Positions 21,569 to 34,390 of a DNA stretch of 64,000 nucleotides are shown here, piece by piece. Within the stretch, counting starts at the first letter, position 1. The number at the start of each line of letters is the position of its first letter. The stretch covers positions 26,982,707 to 27,046,706 of the forward strand of contig NC_019862.2 of NCBI RefSeq assembly GCF_002234675.1, in the 5' to 3' direction. Both the position numbers and the translations under genes were made by a program. This DNA is from Oryzias latipes. Taxonomy: Eukaryota > Chordata > Actinopteri > Beloniformes > Adrianichthyidae. Below the pieces are notes generated by a model. The model searched no databases. It was not told the DNA's origin and worked only from the letters and a program-made list of their open reading frames with translations.

Positions 21569-24500
21569 CTGGACAGGAAGAAGAAAATGTTACTTCTAAG
21601 GAGAAAGCTCCCTCTAAAATACCTGACAAAGTTTGTAAAAAAGGTTTGTAATGTTTTTGTCAGAAAACACACAATTAGGTTAATCAGTGTTTACAAAGTC
21701 TAGAATGTTATTTCCATACAGAAAAGATGGGCAAGTCTCCAACTTATGGCAGAGCCAACACACATTTATGCAAACTCATTCACACCCAGTTTAGTGTCAG
21801 TTAAACACAGGAAACGTGTTTTGAGTGAAAGAAAATATCCAAATTTATCCTGCCTTATATCAAGAAAGACAAAAGCAAATAAAAGCAAAAAAAGAGGAAA
21901 ATAGTAGGAATATAGTTTTAAATGTAGACTAAAGAAGCTTGCTTTGAAGTTAAAGGTGAGAAGTTGTTGGAATGTTGAAAAATGAATGACTTCTTTGTCA
22001 TTTTGCAAACATGCTAGTAGCAAAACGACAAGCCTTTTGTGCAGCCTGTGGCTGCTGTGCTTGGCAAGCAGGTTGTTAAATTCAGCGAAGAATGCAAAAT
22101 AAACTGCTTAATAAGCAACTGATTAATCTTAAATTAACTAAATTCATTCTAGCTTTGTGGCGTCCGTAAGCGGTCGTGGTTGTGTGCGTTTACTGTGTGT
22201 TTTTTATACCGTGATTTCAGACACCCAGACAGGTTTGGACTGCTGGTGACGGATCTTCTCCTTCAGAGAATCGTACCAAATACTTGAACCGGGGTCCAGG
22301 TCCACTCGAGCTAAAGGGAAATGTTAGAGGAGGGGAAGAAAAAAAGTGATCTAACGTGCCACATAGAGTCGTACAACTAGACACAGTGGTGTACCTTGCC
22401 TTTGCTCAACAGAGGTTGGGATAGGCTACAGCGACCCCGTGACCCCAAAAAGGATTAAGCGGACGTAACCCTGGTGCTATCCTAGGCACTTTAACATTGG
22501 GAGTTGGGTCATCTAGACCCACTAGACAGTCCGCTGAACCTAATTTGTTCAATGATTTTTGATTTTCACTGGGGTCCATGGTTTCCTGAAATCCTTTTCA
22601 CCTTTATCCACCTTTGTCATGGTATGGAGAACATGTCAAAGTAAGGGTGGGGTCATAGGATAGCACAAGGGTTAAAAAAACGGATGGAAATAATGTGCAT
22701 TAACTGTAAAAGTAAAGGAAAAAATAATTTATTTTAGAGTTGGTCATCTTAAGAATTATTAATACCTGAGAATAGATGGCTGGCATGTTTCCTTAACTTG
22801 AGGGCTTGCGAGTACAGACGTCGGGAACTCTTGTTGGAGGAGGGGTCGTACCTTTGCCTCATAGCTTTGACTTCTTTTCGACTACGAGGGTCTAAGAATA
22901 CCACTATGGGATGGTACTGGATATAGTTCAGCCTTTCGACTGCAGTGGGAGTGATGTCCAGCAGAGGATGCTTGTCCTGAAAGAAAACAAAAAAAAAACT
23001 TTTTTAAATACCAATTTTTCTAAGCTAGTCAAACAACAATACTTATTTTTTACTTATTTAATGGGGTATTGATAGTTGCTGCCTACCTTTTCAGCAATTT
23101 TCCTCACAGTATCTAGCTTAATTACTGTTGAGCTACTATCTGTTCCCCCACGAGGAACCATCTCTGCAAAAGGGGAAAAACTCAGGTGAATGCAAGTTAT
23201 AGTTAGGCAAAATAAATCACAAAGGCCAAAATATCGTGTCCACTTTTTAAGAATACAAAACTCCATGTTAGAAAGTATTTAAAAAAAAGTAAGTTACCTG
23301 CCGCTTCAAAATCATCGGGCATCTCTCTGGTCAGCTTCTCCATTGCAATGTCATTCAGAGGACCCAGGATGACCACAGGACGTTTAAAATTAGCTGCACA
23401 AAACAAACATTTCATGCGTGTCAAAACCTGTTGGGTGAGTTTTGAGTTTCTGATGAGAGCCAAAGTTTTTCTGACGAAGTAGAAAAATTGTTCCTCACCT
23501 TCCCTGAGCAGGACTCTCTCATAGGCCGGGTAATTGCCCTGAATGGTGAGCTGCAGCAGGTCGTCACGGCTACGCCTGGTCTTGTCATTCTTTTTCTGCC
23601 CTCTGAGGCCTCGCAGCTTCCAGAACTCTGCTCTGGGCCCCGACGCCTGCCTCTCAGCGCTGGGTCGTTGCAATCGCTCAGTCTTGGCTATTTTCTCTGC
23701 GCTGTATGTCATGATGGACTGAATCATTAAAAATGTGAGTTAAAAAGAAAGAGAGTAAAAAGCTCTCCTTCTATACCTCTCTTGGTTGGGAATGATTCCT
23801 TTATCCATCTCGTGCAGGTCATTTCCCATACGGATAGCCAGCCAGTTTCCCAACTTCCCTTTGTGCATTGTATCTATAACCCTGAACACTTCTCCTCTGG
23901 TGAACGTCAGACCGATGGGATGGTTGGACTCGTGATCAAAGTGAGTACGAATGTAGAAGTTGTCTCCCAAGTTGGACTTCATGATCTTCTTATAAACTAT
24001 AAAAACAAAGTAGGAGAAATGATTGGAAAGGAAAAAGATGGTAATGACGTACATTTTTTTTGAGGACATGGACTTCTTTACATCATGACTTAATTGCATT
24101 TCAATTAGGATGATTTCAAATTCAAAATATCATATCATAATGTGGCGTAAGCTGTGGTAAATCTATCATTAGCACAAATGTCACTAAGATAAAAGATTAG
24201 GTTGCTTCGTCAGTATTTTCTCTGCCGATCGTAACGTCAAGCCATACCAGCTTTCAGAAAAGGCTTAAACCTACCAGATCATTAGTCAATAATGTCTTAA
24301 TTTTAGAACGCATAAAGTTGACACTTGCAGAAATTTTAATATTTTAAGAAAAAAGGTAATAAGTGTATTTTACAATACAAAAAATTTGTGAGCTTTAAGA
24401 AATCCGTAACAGCCTGAAAAATACAACTTCAACGATAAGAACAGTTTTAAGTGACCATTTGAAATTAGTTTCAAAATGATCCAACAGTTGTAATCTTTTA

Positions 24501-27500
24501 AAACCCTTTTCAGCACATACACTTCTACACAATTTTGCAAAGTGTTTATATTTATAGTAATTTTTTTTAGCTTTTTTGAAAATAGCTTTTTAGTTTAATA
24601 TTCATCATGTTTTATAAGCACTTATTCATTGCTCCGTAAGTGGTTAGCCCAGGACTAAAGACACTCATGTTGTTTTATCTCGCTGAAATGACAATTAAGA
24701 TCCTTGAATCCTATCTTTAGATGCTCATTGTTGATGCTCTTAAAATACACGGCTGTGTCAGGAAGGGCACAAATCCTGAGGGGACTGGCCGAAAGGTCAA
24801 ACCGACAAACTCTTGTTGTTTTATTTTATTTTATTTGTTTTACATTTTGATTATTCTATTTGTAATCATAACTGCACTATAAAAACACATTAGGAGATTT
24901 CTAAAAAGTACTTTTAATATGCAAATATTTTCAAATTTGTTTGAGGAGTTTTTTAAAACTATATGTCAACAATGCAACTGAGCATCTACATAAGTGTAGT
25001 TTTGTAAATTGCATACCAACTGGAAATGATAAACAGGATCCAGACTTACTGTCCATCTTACGCTGTGTAGAGATTTCAACCTGCTCTCCTGTCTTGATGT
25101 GAAGGAGGAAGTTGGCAGCTTCTTCTCGTGTAAAATGGTTAAAATCTACTTTGTTTACCTAAATAAAGTGAGAAATGAGTCAATTTTAGTGCTTTTTACA
25201 TCCAGTCGAGGTTGTGAAAAATAATGTCTTTGGTTTTAAAGCCTAAATGAGCTCACTTCTAGGATTTGGTCTCCTTCCTTCATTCCTTGGTCATATGCTG
25301 GGCTGTTTGGCTGAACTCCACCAACAAAAATGCCCACATCGTTGCCTCCCACAAGTCTCAGCCCCAAACTTCGCTCCTTTGCAAACCTCAGCGTCTGCAC
25401 ATCTGAACTGTACCTTAGGCAATCAGAGAAGATGGAAGTGCGTGAAACAGAGAGAGCACAGACAATGCAATAGAAGTTTTTCTGTCAATATAAAACTTAC
25501 TCTGGATTTGATGACGGATAAGAATCTGGAGGTAAGAAATAAAGAGGCTCCTCTTCAGGTTTGGCTGGAAGAGAAATCAACATTTGTTAGAGTTTAACAA
25601 ATGTTTAAGCTGCTTTTTTTAATTTTTTACAAATGAAGCCAAAAAAATAAATAAAAAAAGAGCACAAACGTTGCCTTACACTGAAGTGGTAAGTTGTTCT
25701 TCACAGAAATCCCAGACCGGAGGGAAGGCTTTCCGTCAGAAGCAAGTTTGGTACTGTCCAGAAAAAAGTACATCAGGCATTTCAGTACTGAAATTGTTTT
25801 GTCACATCAACTTAGAATTAATATATTTATAAATCATAATTCATTGTAGTTTGTTTTAAGTCTAAATTATTACTTTTCTTTAAGGATAAAGCACAGCATT
25901 ACATCAGTTACTATAAAGTTGTGTAGTCATTTTTATATAAATTGTATATTATAGGCCCAGATGTACACAATACTTTATCATCACACCTATAATAACAGTA
26001 ATAATAAATTTAATAATAACAGTAATAATACATTTTATTTGTTAGGCGCCTTTCAAGTTACCCAAGGTTGCCGTACATAAAAGTGAAAATTTTTTTTTAA
26101 ATAAAAGCAATAGAATGCACAATAAAATATACATATACAATAAGCCAGGAATAGGAAGTTATTGGGGGGAAATAGGCAAGTTGGAAGGTGAGTTTTTTGT
26201 TTTTTGGTGAATTGTGAGAGAGAATGAACACAATGAACATTTACACTGACTGTTGGCAAAAAAAACGTCAATAAAGTACATATTCCATTTGTTTTACAAA
26301 AGGGATTTTTTATTTATTCATCTACTTTTGAATCACAAGGATAATAGTTATTTGCATTGGATTAAAAGTTACCAGAATATTCTTTCAATGACAATAATGT
26401 TACACATAAGGGAACAATCTAAATTAATTTACAAATATTGCAAAAATATTTGTTTTTCCAAGTTTAGAGAAAACATTTCTGAATGGTAATCTGACTAAGA
26501 CACAAGTCTGCATATAAGTGTCATTTTCATCAATGAATAAGTCTATTAAATGCTTGAAGTTAGTTGGCTTTAAAAAAATAATGTTATTTGTTCAATTTTA
26601 GAAGAAACTGCTAGGAGTTCAGAAAATGTTGAAGGTGATATTTTCCATAAAAAGTGTTGAACTCAGAATCTTTTTATAAACAAAGGTACTAATTACTAAA
26701 AAGTAATTTAAAGTCGTGAACTTGGTTCCTAATTTAATTTAAAAAAATCCCTAGATCTAAACTTTGTAGGAGCTGGTGTTAATAATTAATTATACTAGAA
26801 TAAGCCTAATCTTGTTTATTACACAGTCCTCTTCCAAAAGCAGAAACATCCGATTTAGCCTCCTATGCAGGTTTATAGATTTATTTAGATGAATGCTGCC
26901 ATCATTACTTGACAGTACCTGCGGTGACTCTCCTCCCGCTCAGAGCTGCCAGACCGCCTGAGGTGTGAAAGGGGATCTGAATCTGAAGACTCTAAAGGCA
27001 ATAAAAAGATCTTCATTTAGACCTTAGCAGTGAATAATGTCAAAGTACAACCCCAGAGAAGAATGATGGAAATAAATACAAAACAGAAGAATGGACCGAC
27101 CATCATGAGTTGGTCTTGCAGGGGATGGGAAACGACGTGGAGCATCCTCCTTCACTGTAGGCTTCCTTGCAGAAGCTCTGACAAAAACAAATTGTTTGTT
27201 TCTTATAAAAAGTTATTTCTTTCAAATGCAAGCAGGTATGTCGTCAATTGGGAATGAACGGCCAAACCCAGCGTGACCATGTCAAATGTCAAACATTGTT
27301 TTGACTGTAAGCACTTAAAGTGATGCAATTTTAGCAGGAAGTCATGTGGCTCACAAAGACATGACCTTTGTGTTACAGATAAACCAGCTGCAGACACTTC
27401 CCCATTTTCATCACCAAAACTGATGACTCAGTAGAACCATTTGATACACTCACCCAACTTTCACAGTATTTTTAAAAATTCCTACTTAAACTTTGACTGA

Positions 27501-30500
27501 TCCTGATCTAAACTTGTAAAAGTAAATGTGTGGTTTGACTGAAACCAGTGAGACAGGATCACTGGCTTGAGTCTTTGGAGGGAGTGGGTAAGTTTGGGTT
27601 CTGCCTAGTTCATCCTATATCAAAACTGTTACTGGCAGTTCAGATGCTGCAGAATTGAGGGCATTAGGCTGCAGGTCTCTTCTCACCTGCGTCTGCCGCT
27701 GGCTCTCTGTCTGCTTCTTGTGGTTTCAACTCGTGGAACAGGTGCATAGTCAGGCTCTGAATCAGAGTCAGAGGAAGCTGTGGAATGAAATGAACCAAGC
27801 ATGACTACAATGTAAATAACGGTTGGATTGCTTTGGGCAAAAGTTCTTCATAAAATGTAAACAATAGAATGATTCATATAGAAAAAGTATGACATGTCAT
27901 TTCACAACTCCAAACTCAGGGGTGCAGGAAAGACTCCTTATGGACACACACCTGCTTGCGGTACAGTGTCGGGAGTGCTCCTTTGCGGCGGCTCCACCTG
28001 AGACTGCAGTGAAACTTCAGGCAGAGCTCTGGAAAAGATGAAAGGGAGGCGGGAGTGAGGGAGGAGGAACAAATCTCAGTTACGTTTGGCGAAAGGGGGG
28101 GCAAGTGGCTAAAATGATTATAGGAAACTGAGACTGAAATGTTGAATATTCACCTGAGTGTCTGTGAGGGAACTGGGGAAGTGCTCTTTGTGAAGTTTAA
28201 CTGCTTTGTGACCAAACGATATGAACCTTTATAGATTGTGCAGTTTTTAAGCTGCCTGGTCAGGTTCGATATAAAATTATAAACTTTTTTTTTTTTTTTT
28301 AGTGCATAGACAAAGTGGTCAACAGATGACCGACCAGTCTTACTCCATCAACATCTTCTCATTGAGTCACCACTAAGCCACATACAGGAGAACACTTTCA
28401 GTGAAAAGCCTCTTTTATTTCATTGGTTAACAATGAAAAACCACCTTTATTTCAGGGTTAACAAATCGTCAACAAACAGAATATACAAATCAAAAATACC
28501 CACAACAACAAAAATTTAAAAAAAAAATCTATAAAACCTGATCAAATCCATAAAAATTAGAAACAAACAAAAATAAAGAGACAAAAAAAATGTATCAAGA
28601 ATTTCTTTTTAACAAATGACTTTTGATTAGGTATGGTAAACATTGAGAAAGGATTGTCGTTTGTTCAGTTTCCGTTCGACGAGCTCTTGTTGAGTTTCGG
28701 TTAAGGGGTGAGGTTTGGAGGACCTTCATCTGTACCTGTATTTGCTGAGGGATTCCTGACTGTGGGAGGTGCTATGCCTCTGCAGAGGCGGTGAGGTGCT
28801 ATCGGACTCAGAATCAGACTCTGGGGAAAAATAGAGGATAACCAATATTAAAGCATATGGCAAAACTTCAGTCACTAGTATTTTAAGTATTTTTTAATAT
28901 TTTACTAATTTGCAGTTAACGTTTTATCATCCATATTTGTTTGGTTTTCTGAAGCAATGCAGAGATGCATCAACTTGTTAATCAAATCGAATCAAGTGCT
29001 TAACAGGATAAAAAAAATCTTTCAAGTAAATAAAAACCAACGACAAAGCAAAGACCTTCACATTAATTAAAAAAGTATAATAAAACACACAATGCCAATT
29101 TTACAGGCAACCAAAGCAGCACTTTTAAAATCAGTGAAAGCTCTTCCCACTCTTCCCACCCTCCGGTCTTCTTCAGAACTGAGTTCTGAAGTAACTGAAG
29201 GTTTCATTCGCTCTTTACCGGAAGACCGGAGAGCAAGGCATTACCATAATCTGTTCTGCTAGAAATAAAAGCATATATTAGCACCTCTGTGCTGGAAAAT
29301 AGAGAAATTGGTGGACTCTGAAAATGTTTTAACATGACAGAATCCTGTTTTTGTTCATTTGTAATATGTGGAATAAACTTTCAGCTCAGAGACAAACAGA
29401 ACACTCAACACTGAAAGAAGAAATTTCATAATTGTATAGTTTTAAAGGTTTCTCTCTAATCTCGATAAGTCTCGATGTCTTGTTCTGAAAGTCCATAACA
29501 TGTACGATCATCTCTGTCAGCAGGAGACACAGCGATGTAAAGCTGTGTGTCATCAGCATATCGTTGCAAACGAATGCCATGGCTCTTGGGAAAGGCTTTC
29601 TTTAAGAAGAACTTTCCTGTTACACCCTGGCCTCATCTTTCTTTGTGTACACCTGCATATCAGGCATTCACATTTATTAGGTAAATATTGGTGAGGAAAT
29701 GTTTTAGAAGGAACTGGGCGTGCACAATTACGAGGAAATGTAATGACGCATGTTTGCTTTTCCAACCTGGTCGTGGAATCCTCAGGGGAGAGCTAACTCT
29801 CCTCAGTGGCTCCTGGCGAACAGGGATGGGAGAGGATTTCAGGGCGCCATGAAGATCAGGAAGGACTCTGCAGACGGGAGGAAAAAGCATCTAGTCAGGA
29901 ACAATCTGAGCTGAAACACTGGCTGAATCCTATACATATTCAATAGAAATATCAGTACTTGTATCTGCTGTCAACATGGGGGGTCTGTCTGCGTGGAGGG
30001 GGGGTGCCACTGCCATCCGAGTCAGAATCCGACACAGGTCTGCGGGGCAATGTGGAGGTGTTGGAGGAGCTAGGCAAGGACCAGTTTTGATGTATAGGGG
30101 AGGACCGCGGGTTGGGGAGGGTGGACATTCCCGACAGAGGTCTGTAAAAAACAAAAACAATAGTTCAACAGTTTAGGTCCCACGGTCCTCCACAAAGCTC
30201 CTTCGCATGGTAGACGAGGATAATATAAGAGATGATCAACTCAGATTGTAAAGACTTTTGCAAGAGCATGAGGATGAATAAAACTGTTATTTAAAATAAA
30301 ACGCCCTACAGCATCTGCAAAAAAAGGAAGATGATCAATTATTATGTTAAATGATTTTTGCAACTTATATTGTTTTTATTATACATAAAAAATGCTAAAT
30401 ACAGATGCTTTTAGTCAAATCACCTTCAATAATCGTGAAGCTGACTTTTATCCATACAGGGGTTATCTTGCAGGTCAAGAAGGAATAAATACACTTCACA

Positions 30501-32836
30501 CACAAGTTCTCAGTTCAAAGAATGAAGGTGAACTTACTTATATTTGCTGGAATCCCTCATTTCAGGACTCTCTCTTTTGACGGGAAGAGGGGAGGCGCTG
30601 CGGTCGGACTCTGAGTCAGAAGGAGCTGAAGAAACAATGAGGGGTTTGAAACATTAGAAGGGTTCTGTCAATAACTGCTGTCAGAAACAAACAAACTCTT
30701 CTGCTTAGAGAGTTTTCATGTATATCTCTGTACTATTAAAGCATCATCAGTTAGTGATGATGTCTTTTATTTTGAAGAGAAAGTGGTTGCAGCAGGACTG
30801 ACGTCTGCGAGGGGCGTAGTTTTTTGCAGGCCGTCCCAAGGTGGAGCGCATCGGGGAGGAGTCACGAGACTTCACCACAGGAATTGGCTCAGCTCTGGTT
30901 CTGGATTAGAAATAACGTTTTTTGTCAATAAAGTTTGCCGTCTACTGGACGTGGCTTGTTTAAAGTACGGTGGAAGTCTGTACCTGCGTGTCCGCTTCTC
31001 TTTAGCAGTTTGACGGGCTGTTCTGCGAGGAATCAAGTCTTCATCAAGGTCTGAAATTTCTGCAAAGACAGGATGAAATACTGTAAGTTCTTTATCTGAT
31101 GCTTTAAGACTCTTGGTTCTCAAATGAAACCCAAGAAAATTGTATTGACCTTCCAGTTCAGAGCTACTATATCTGCGGCGCTCGTCCCCCGTGTTGTGGG
31201 GGCTGTCGTCTATTTCTGGGATGCTGACCAGGAACTTGCGGTCATCTCTGAGGACCATCATGGTCAGCTTTCCCCTGCTCTTCTCCACCAGGTGCTTGGT
31301 CTCCAGCAAAGATAGATTCTCTGTTGTCATGCCGTTGATCTGCACATTAAGAGATCAAGACAGATGGATTAGGACTTTTTAATGCAGCATCGATAGGAAA
31401 AAAAAGTCCACAACCGTTACTGTAGCAGTTCTTCACCTTGAGAATGAGGTCTCCCTCCTGCAGGGAACCTTCTCTTGCAGCTAGGCCAGTTTCAGTCATG
31501 TGCTTTATAAAAATCTGGCTGCCCAACTTGAGTCCATATTCTGCAAAAAGAATTCGAATAAATGAAAGAAAACAAAACATGTTAGAAACACAAATTAGGA
31601 GATGTTCAAGTTTGAACATAAATGTTACACTAAAGCTATTCTTTACCATCTGTGGTTTTCTTTTTGATCAAAGTGGTTTTGATAGGTTTGTCTGAAGCAG
31701 TGCTTTTTGGAAGCCTCTTGTAGCTAGAGGACACCAGAGTTGGCGAGTTGTTTCCATAGCCATTGCGGTCAGGTGTCGTGCTGCGGGGTTTGGAACGGTA
31801 GCGATCTGCATCCCGGGGATCACTGCTGTCGGAGAAGCGGCGGGTTCGTCTGGGGTAGTCTTGATCCAGCAGGTTGGACTGGGACACTGCCCGCTTTGGT
31901 TTTGTGGTTGCTGGGATTTGTATTTTTCGAGAACGTTTCACAGTCTGCAAAAATAAATAAATAAATAAATTGGCGTAGATTGATGGTTTCCCTCTTTCCT
32001 TTAATTTGTTATTCATTTTTCCATACTTACTATGTTTGCCGTCTTTCCGCATGTTTTGAGAGTTTGAATGGTAAAGTTTGAGTGGACGTTGTCCATAGGT
32101 ATGCCATTGACCATGGTAATTTGATCCTTATGACTATAAAAATCAAGGAAACTCTCATAAAAATGTGAATCTGTGAGCATGAGCTACTTAGGGTCTATAG
32201 CGATAGAAGTGGTTATCTAATGGCCAAGAATGGTAAACTCACAACAGTCGTCCCATGGCTGGTCCATTTGGCAGAACATCAGACACCACCACAGCAGTTT
32301 CTCCATTTTCTGGGTTAGGTTTGTCTCTCCCTCCTGATATGGCAAAACCAAAACCCAGTTTGGGGTCCTGTGATTGAAAAAAAAAAAACCAAAAAGATGA
32401 ATGAGACAAAAAAGGAAGCAGAGGAGAAGAACAATGCAGAAGAGTGAGCAGGTGATGCCAGAGGGAGATAGAGGGAGACAGAGCACATTCCAAAGACAGG
32501 AGGGTGCCGCGGTGCAACAACAGGGTGTGGCGCTTCTGAATTCCTGCTTGGGTCTGTGCTGCGAAACCCAAGCACCTGCAGCAGAAGCACTGAAAGAGCC
32601 ACACAAAGCCCTGAGAGACGATACGGAAACTGCCTGAGCCAGGGCGCCTTCCGCATAGCCACTGTATACTACCCAAATGCTGCCGTTGGAAACACTAGGC
32701 AAAAACTGAATTGAATTGAATGAAAAGTAATCTAAACACTTATTTTAGCCATATCCCTCATTAAAGTCTGATCAGAAAATTCACTTACTTTGTTCAGAGT
32801 TATTGTCTGCTGGTCCCATATTGTTATTTCTTCCAT
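19993..32836 (-). CDS. tjp3: Tight junction protein 3 (ZO-3), 29 core coding exons
   Basis: This is a MAGUK scaffold of tight junctions that links claudins and other membrane proteins to the actin cortex. The model from the internal ATG (start [10 protein letters not shown], human MEELTIWEQH) gives about 1297 aa, against roughly 920-930 in human ZO-3. The excess is mainly a longer PDZ2-PDZ3 linker. Order: PDZ1 about 11-95, basic linker, PDZ2 about 190-270, repetitive linker about 290-650, PDZ3 about 651-735, SH3 about 740-810, GUK about 815-1005, acidic tail. The last residues, WGPATEL, match human WGPATDL, which supports ZO-3 over ZO-1/ZO-2, and no ZU5 domain is present. Exon coordinates are in the part entries. 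All phases join from first to last exon. It reads in the same direction as arhgap45 and amotl2. Confidence 0.95.
20458..20650 (+). mobile_element. tRNA-derived SINE in tjp3 intron
   Basis: A B-box-like GGTTTGATTCC near 20516 is followed by the SINE body with GTGTGTGAATGTGTGCGTGG near 20581 and CTTAATCAAGGCAGAAA, the usual fish SINE end. Confidence 0.7.
22210..23393 (-). CDS. tjp3: tjp3 exons: guanylate-kinase-like domain
   Basis: Exons 23298-23393 ([20 protein letters not shown]), 23087-23163 ([15 protein letters not shown]), 22766-22976 ([35 protein letters not shown]) and 22210-22310 ([20 protein letters not shown]). The match to human ZO-3 ([20 protein letters not shown]) is close. As in other ZO proteins the nucleotide-binding P-loop is degenerate, so this is a protein-binding rather than an enzymatic domain. 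Confidence 0.94.
22401..22465 (+). mobile_element. L2-type tail fragment
   Basis: GGTTGGGATAGGCTACAGCG and GTGACCCCAAAAAGGATTAA are the recurrent fish L2/SINE 3' tail. It is cut off by the TTAA-type MITE that follows. Confidence 0.65.
22466..22675. mobile_element. piggyBac-like TTAA MITE (210 bp)
   Basis: The left end TAACCCTGGTGCTATCCTAG and the reverse complement of the right end TTAACCCTTGTGCTATCCTA are inverted repeats. TTAA is at the right end and GTAA at the left. It has inserted into, or directly beside, an L2-type tail in a tjp3 intron. Confidence 0.75.
23499..25407 (-). CDS. tjp3: tjp3 exons: PDZ3, SH3 and start of GUK
   Basis: Exon 25257-25407 carries [20 protein letters not shown] (PDZ3). 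Its acceptor must be the CAG ending at 25408, because the nearer CAG would shift the frame. Exon 25050-25158 carries [20 protein letters not shown]. Exon 23777-23996 is the SH3 domain ([33 protein letters not shown]). Exon 23499-23701 carries [15 protein letters not shown] and [14 protein letters not shown]3-SH3-GUK is the MAGUK core that binds JAMs, occludin and other junction proteins. The 1-kb intron 23997-25049 shows at most a weak SINE trace near 24760. Confidence 0.93.
25501..31059 (-). CDS. tjp3: tjp3 PDZ2-PDZ3 linker: alternating A/B exon array
   Basis: Twelve small exons encode about 360 residues of low-complexity linker: 30984-31059 (A), 30803-30894 (B), 30538-30625 (A), 29959-30141 (fused B+A), 29767-29867 (B), 28736-28820 (A), 27952-28028 (B), 27687-27777 (A), 27101-27177 (B), 26919-26991 (A), 25680-25753 (B), 25501-25564 (A). 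Most A exons begin with an acidic serine motif ([30 protein letters not shown]) and several end in a basic SKYR/SKYK/GRRR-like stub. Their lengths are 1 mod 3. B exons are Pro/Arg-rich and 2 mod 3. Each A+B pair is therefore frame-neutral. The corresponding human linker is only about 100 aa. The splice sites are all GT-AG. Function is unknown; it is probably disordered and phosphorylated. Confidence 0.85.
26020..26200. repeat. Interspersed repeat fragment with AAT/ATA-rich lead
   Basis: AATAATA-rich sequence leads into TTTGTTAGGCGCCTTTCAAG at about 26038-26057, a common vertebrate repeat motif. The family was not identified. The rest of the intron 25754-26918 is AT-rich with nothing recognised. 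Confidence 0.4.
28029..29766. other. tjp3 introns inside the linker exon array
   Basis: Introns 28029-28735 and 28821-29766 flank exon 28736-28820. I saw no extra phase-compatible SDS-type exon with both splice sites. A T16-18 run lies near 28287. Confidence 0.4.
31150..31540 (-). CDS. tjp3: tjp3 exons: PDZ2
   Basis: Exon 31437-31540 reads [20 protein letters not shown] and exon 31150-31339 reads [20 protein letters not shown], matching human ZO-3 [20 protein letters not shown] and INGVSSQNLSLNDTRRLIEK. In ZO proteins PDZ2 dimerises by domain swapping and binds connexins. The last exon runs on into [10 protein letters not shown] and starts the linker, ending in phase 1. Confidence 0.93.
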
Positions 32837-32845
32837 CCCGGGTCT
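31647..32845 (-). CDS. tjp3: tjp3 exons: ATG exon, PDZ1 and basic linker
   Basis: Exons 32789-32845 (RPG then [16 protein letters not shown]), 32243-32367 ([20 protein letters not shown], the PDZ1 carboxylate-binding loop GFGF), 32031-32133 ([18 protein letters not shown]) and 31647-31944 ([11 protein letters not shown], then an arginine- and serine-rich linker). The first exon starts three codons before the ATG and is open upstream, as in ZO-2 (APGMEE), so an upstream coding exon can join in phase 0. A long T-run precedes the acceptor at 32367. Confidence 0.93.
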
Positions 32846-34068
32846 CTAGAAAGAAACACAAAAGTCATCTTATTAGGTACAACAAATATTACACAATTTT
32901 TCAACCTAATGTGTCAGTTCTGCTGTCGAACGCAGATCCTTACTCGAATGAAAGTTGATTCTGAGGCGAACAGTGAGTGTTTGTTTAAGTCAACCTGGTC
33001 TGAGCATGCTCACACCTGTTTCTACCTCACCTGACCGGTATGGAGGAAGGCTTAACTGGTATGTGTAACTAGTATCTGAGGTGTGGGTGACACATAACTT
33101 TACAAACAGGAAACCCATTTATGGAAACAAACAGTCATTTCCACTTGTCAAAAAATTTTGGAACTCATTTCTACTAATCTGATCATAGCTTTATATTGGT
33201 CAGATTATTTTACTGTTGGGACATAAAACTACATCTTTACAAATGAAACTAAACATGCTGGGTCCACAGTATCCACCTAGGATTTGCATTTCTTACATTC
33301 AAGCTCGTTTTACTGCAATATTTTGTAGTAGTGAACACACAGATGCTTGTGGTTTCATACAAGAAACAAGTAAAGCTGATACCCAGGTCACAGAGACATA
33401 GTTGTAATATTCAAAAGCAACCTGGAGTTTGGAGTAGCCAATGTGAGCTGCTTCTGCCTATTTTAATAGCTCAAGTAATGTAACTCTGGGACAAAAAAAA
33501 TAAAACCAACAACTTGTAAACCAACAACAATTACTTGATTCTGTTCACCGAATCAATTTTTCATGTATTTATGGTCTCAAAAACTTTCTCGAATAAAAGG
33601 CTTTACAGGCAGAAAACAAATGCGACCAACACAACGGTCTTAAACCTGCTGAGGTGTGGAGTGGAGGACCTTTGAACAACAGGCCACTCGGTCGGCTAAG
33701 TTAATGATAAAATGGATAAGAAAAAAGTTGCCTAGCGAAAAGGGGGGATTGCATGTCCTGATCATGCATTGATCTGGTATTTTGGTGTGGTGCTGATGCC
33801 GTTTAATGCCACTGTTGGAGAAACGAGGAGACTGACAGCCAGAGAAAGGTCTTCCAGTCAGAAAACGAAGAGCAGCCTGTTCACAGGAAATCCTCGAACG
33901 CCTCATCCCGCCCTCTCAAAGCGAGGCGAGTTTGACCCAGAAAACACCAAACCTTATGCCGAGGAAGATGAAAAGGAATAACGCTGTTTTGAGACATTAC
34001 AGCACTTTGCCCAAGAGATCTGCATTAGAAGGAAAACAACCATCTAAAACATGATGTTACAATGAACA
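32846..34068. other. tjp3 5' intron sequence
   Basis: No exon with convincing splice sites and no clear repeat was recognised here, between the ATG exon and the alternative first exons. Confidence 0.45.
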
Positions 34069-34178
34069 TTACCCCCTTGACACCTGGATTTATTGCCAGC
34101 TATGTAAAAAAAACTTAATTTATGTTTTTGCTTACATGTAAATACTAAATTAAGGTAATTTTGGTCTCAAGGGGTTAA
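34069..34178. mobile_element. Short TTAA MITE (110 bp)
   Basis: The left end TTACCCCCTTGACACC and the reverse complement of the right end TTAACCCCTTGAGACC form inverted repeats of about 16 bp with three mismatches. It lies in a 5' intron of tjp3. A related single end occurs near 42230. Confidence 0.65.
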
Positions 34179-34390
34179 GATTTTGACAAAACAAAAAGAT
34201 GGTTGACAAAGCGATCAAGCACTGTTGAAAAAGCCAGAATGGATTTCACGACAAATGAGAATTTACCTCAGAATGACAAAAACCTTTCCGAACGATGCGG
34301 TTTTGTCATCAGACAGTTTATAATCTCTGCTAGAAGACACAGCAGAACGCTGCAACTGCTTTGATCAATCCTTGCATCAGTTGCACTTAC

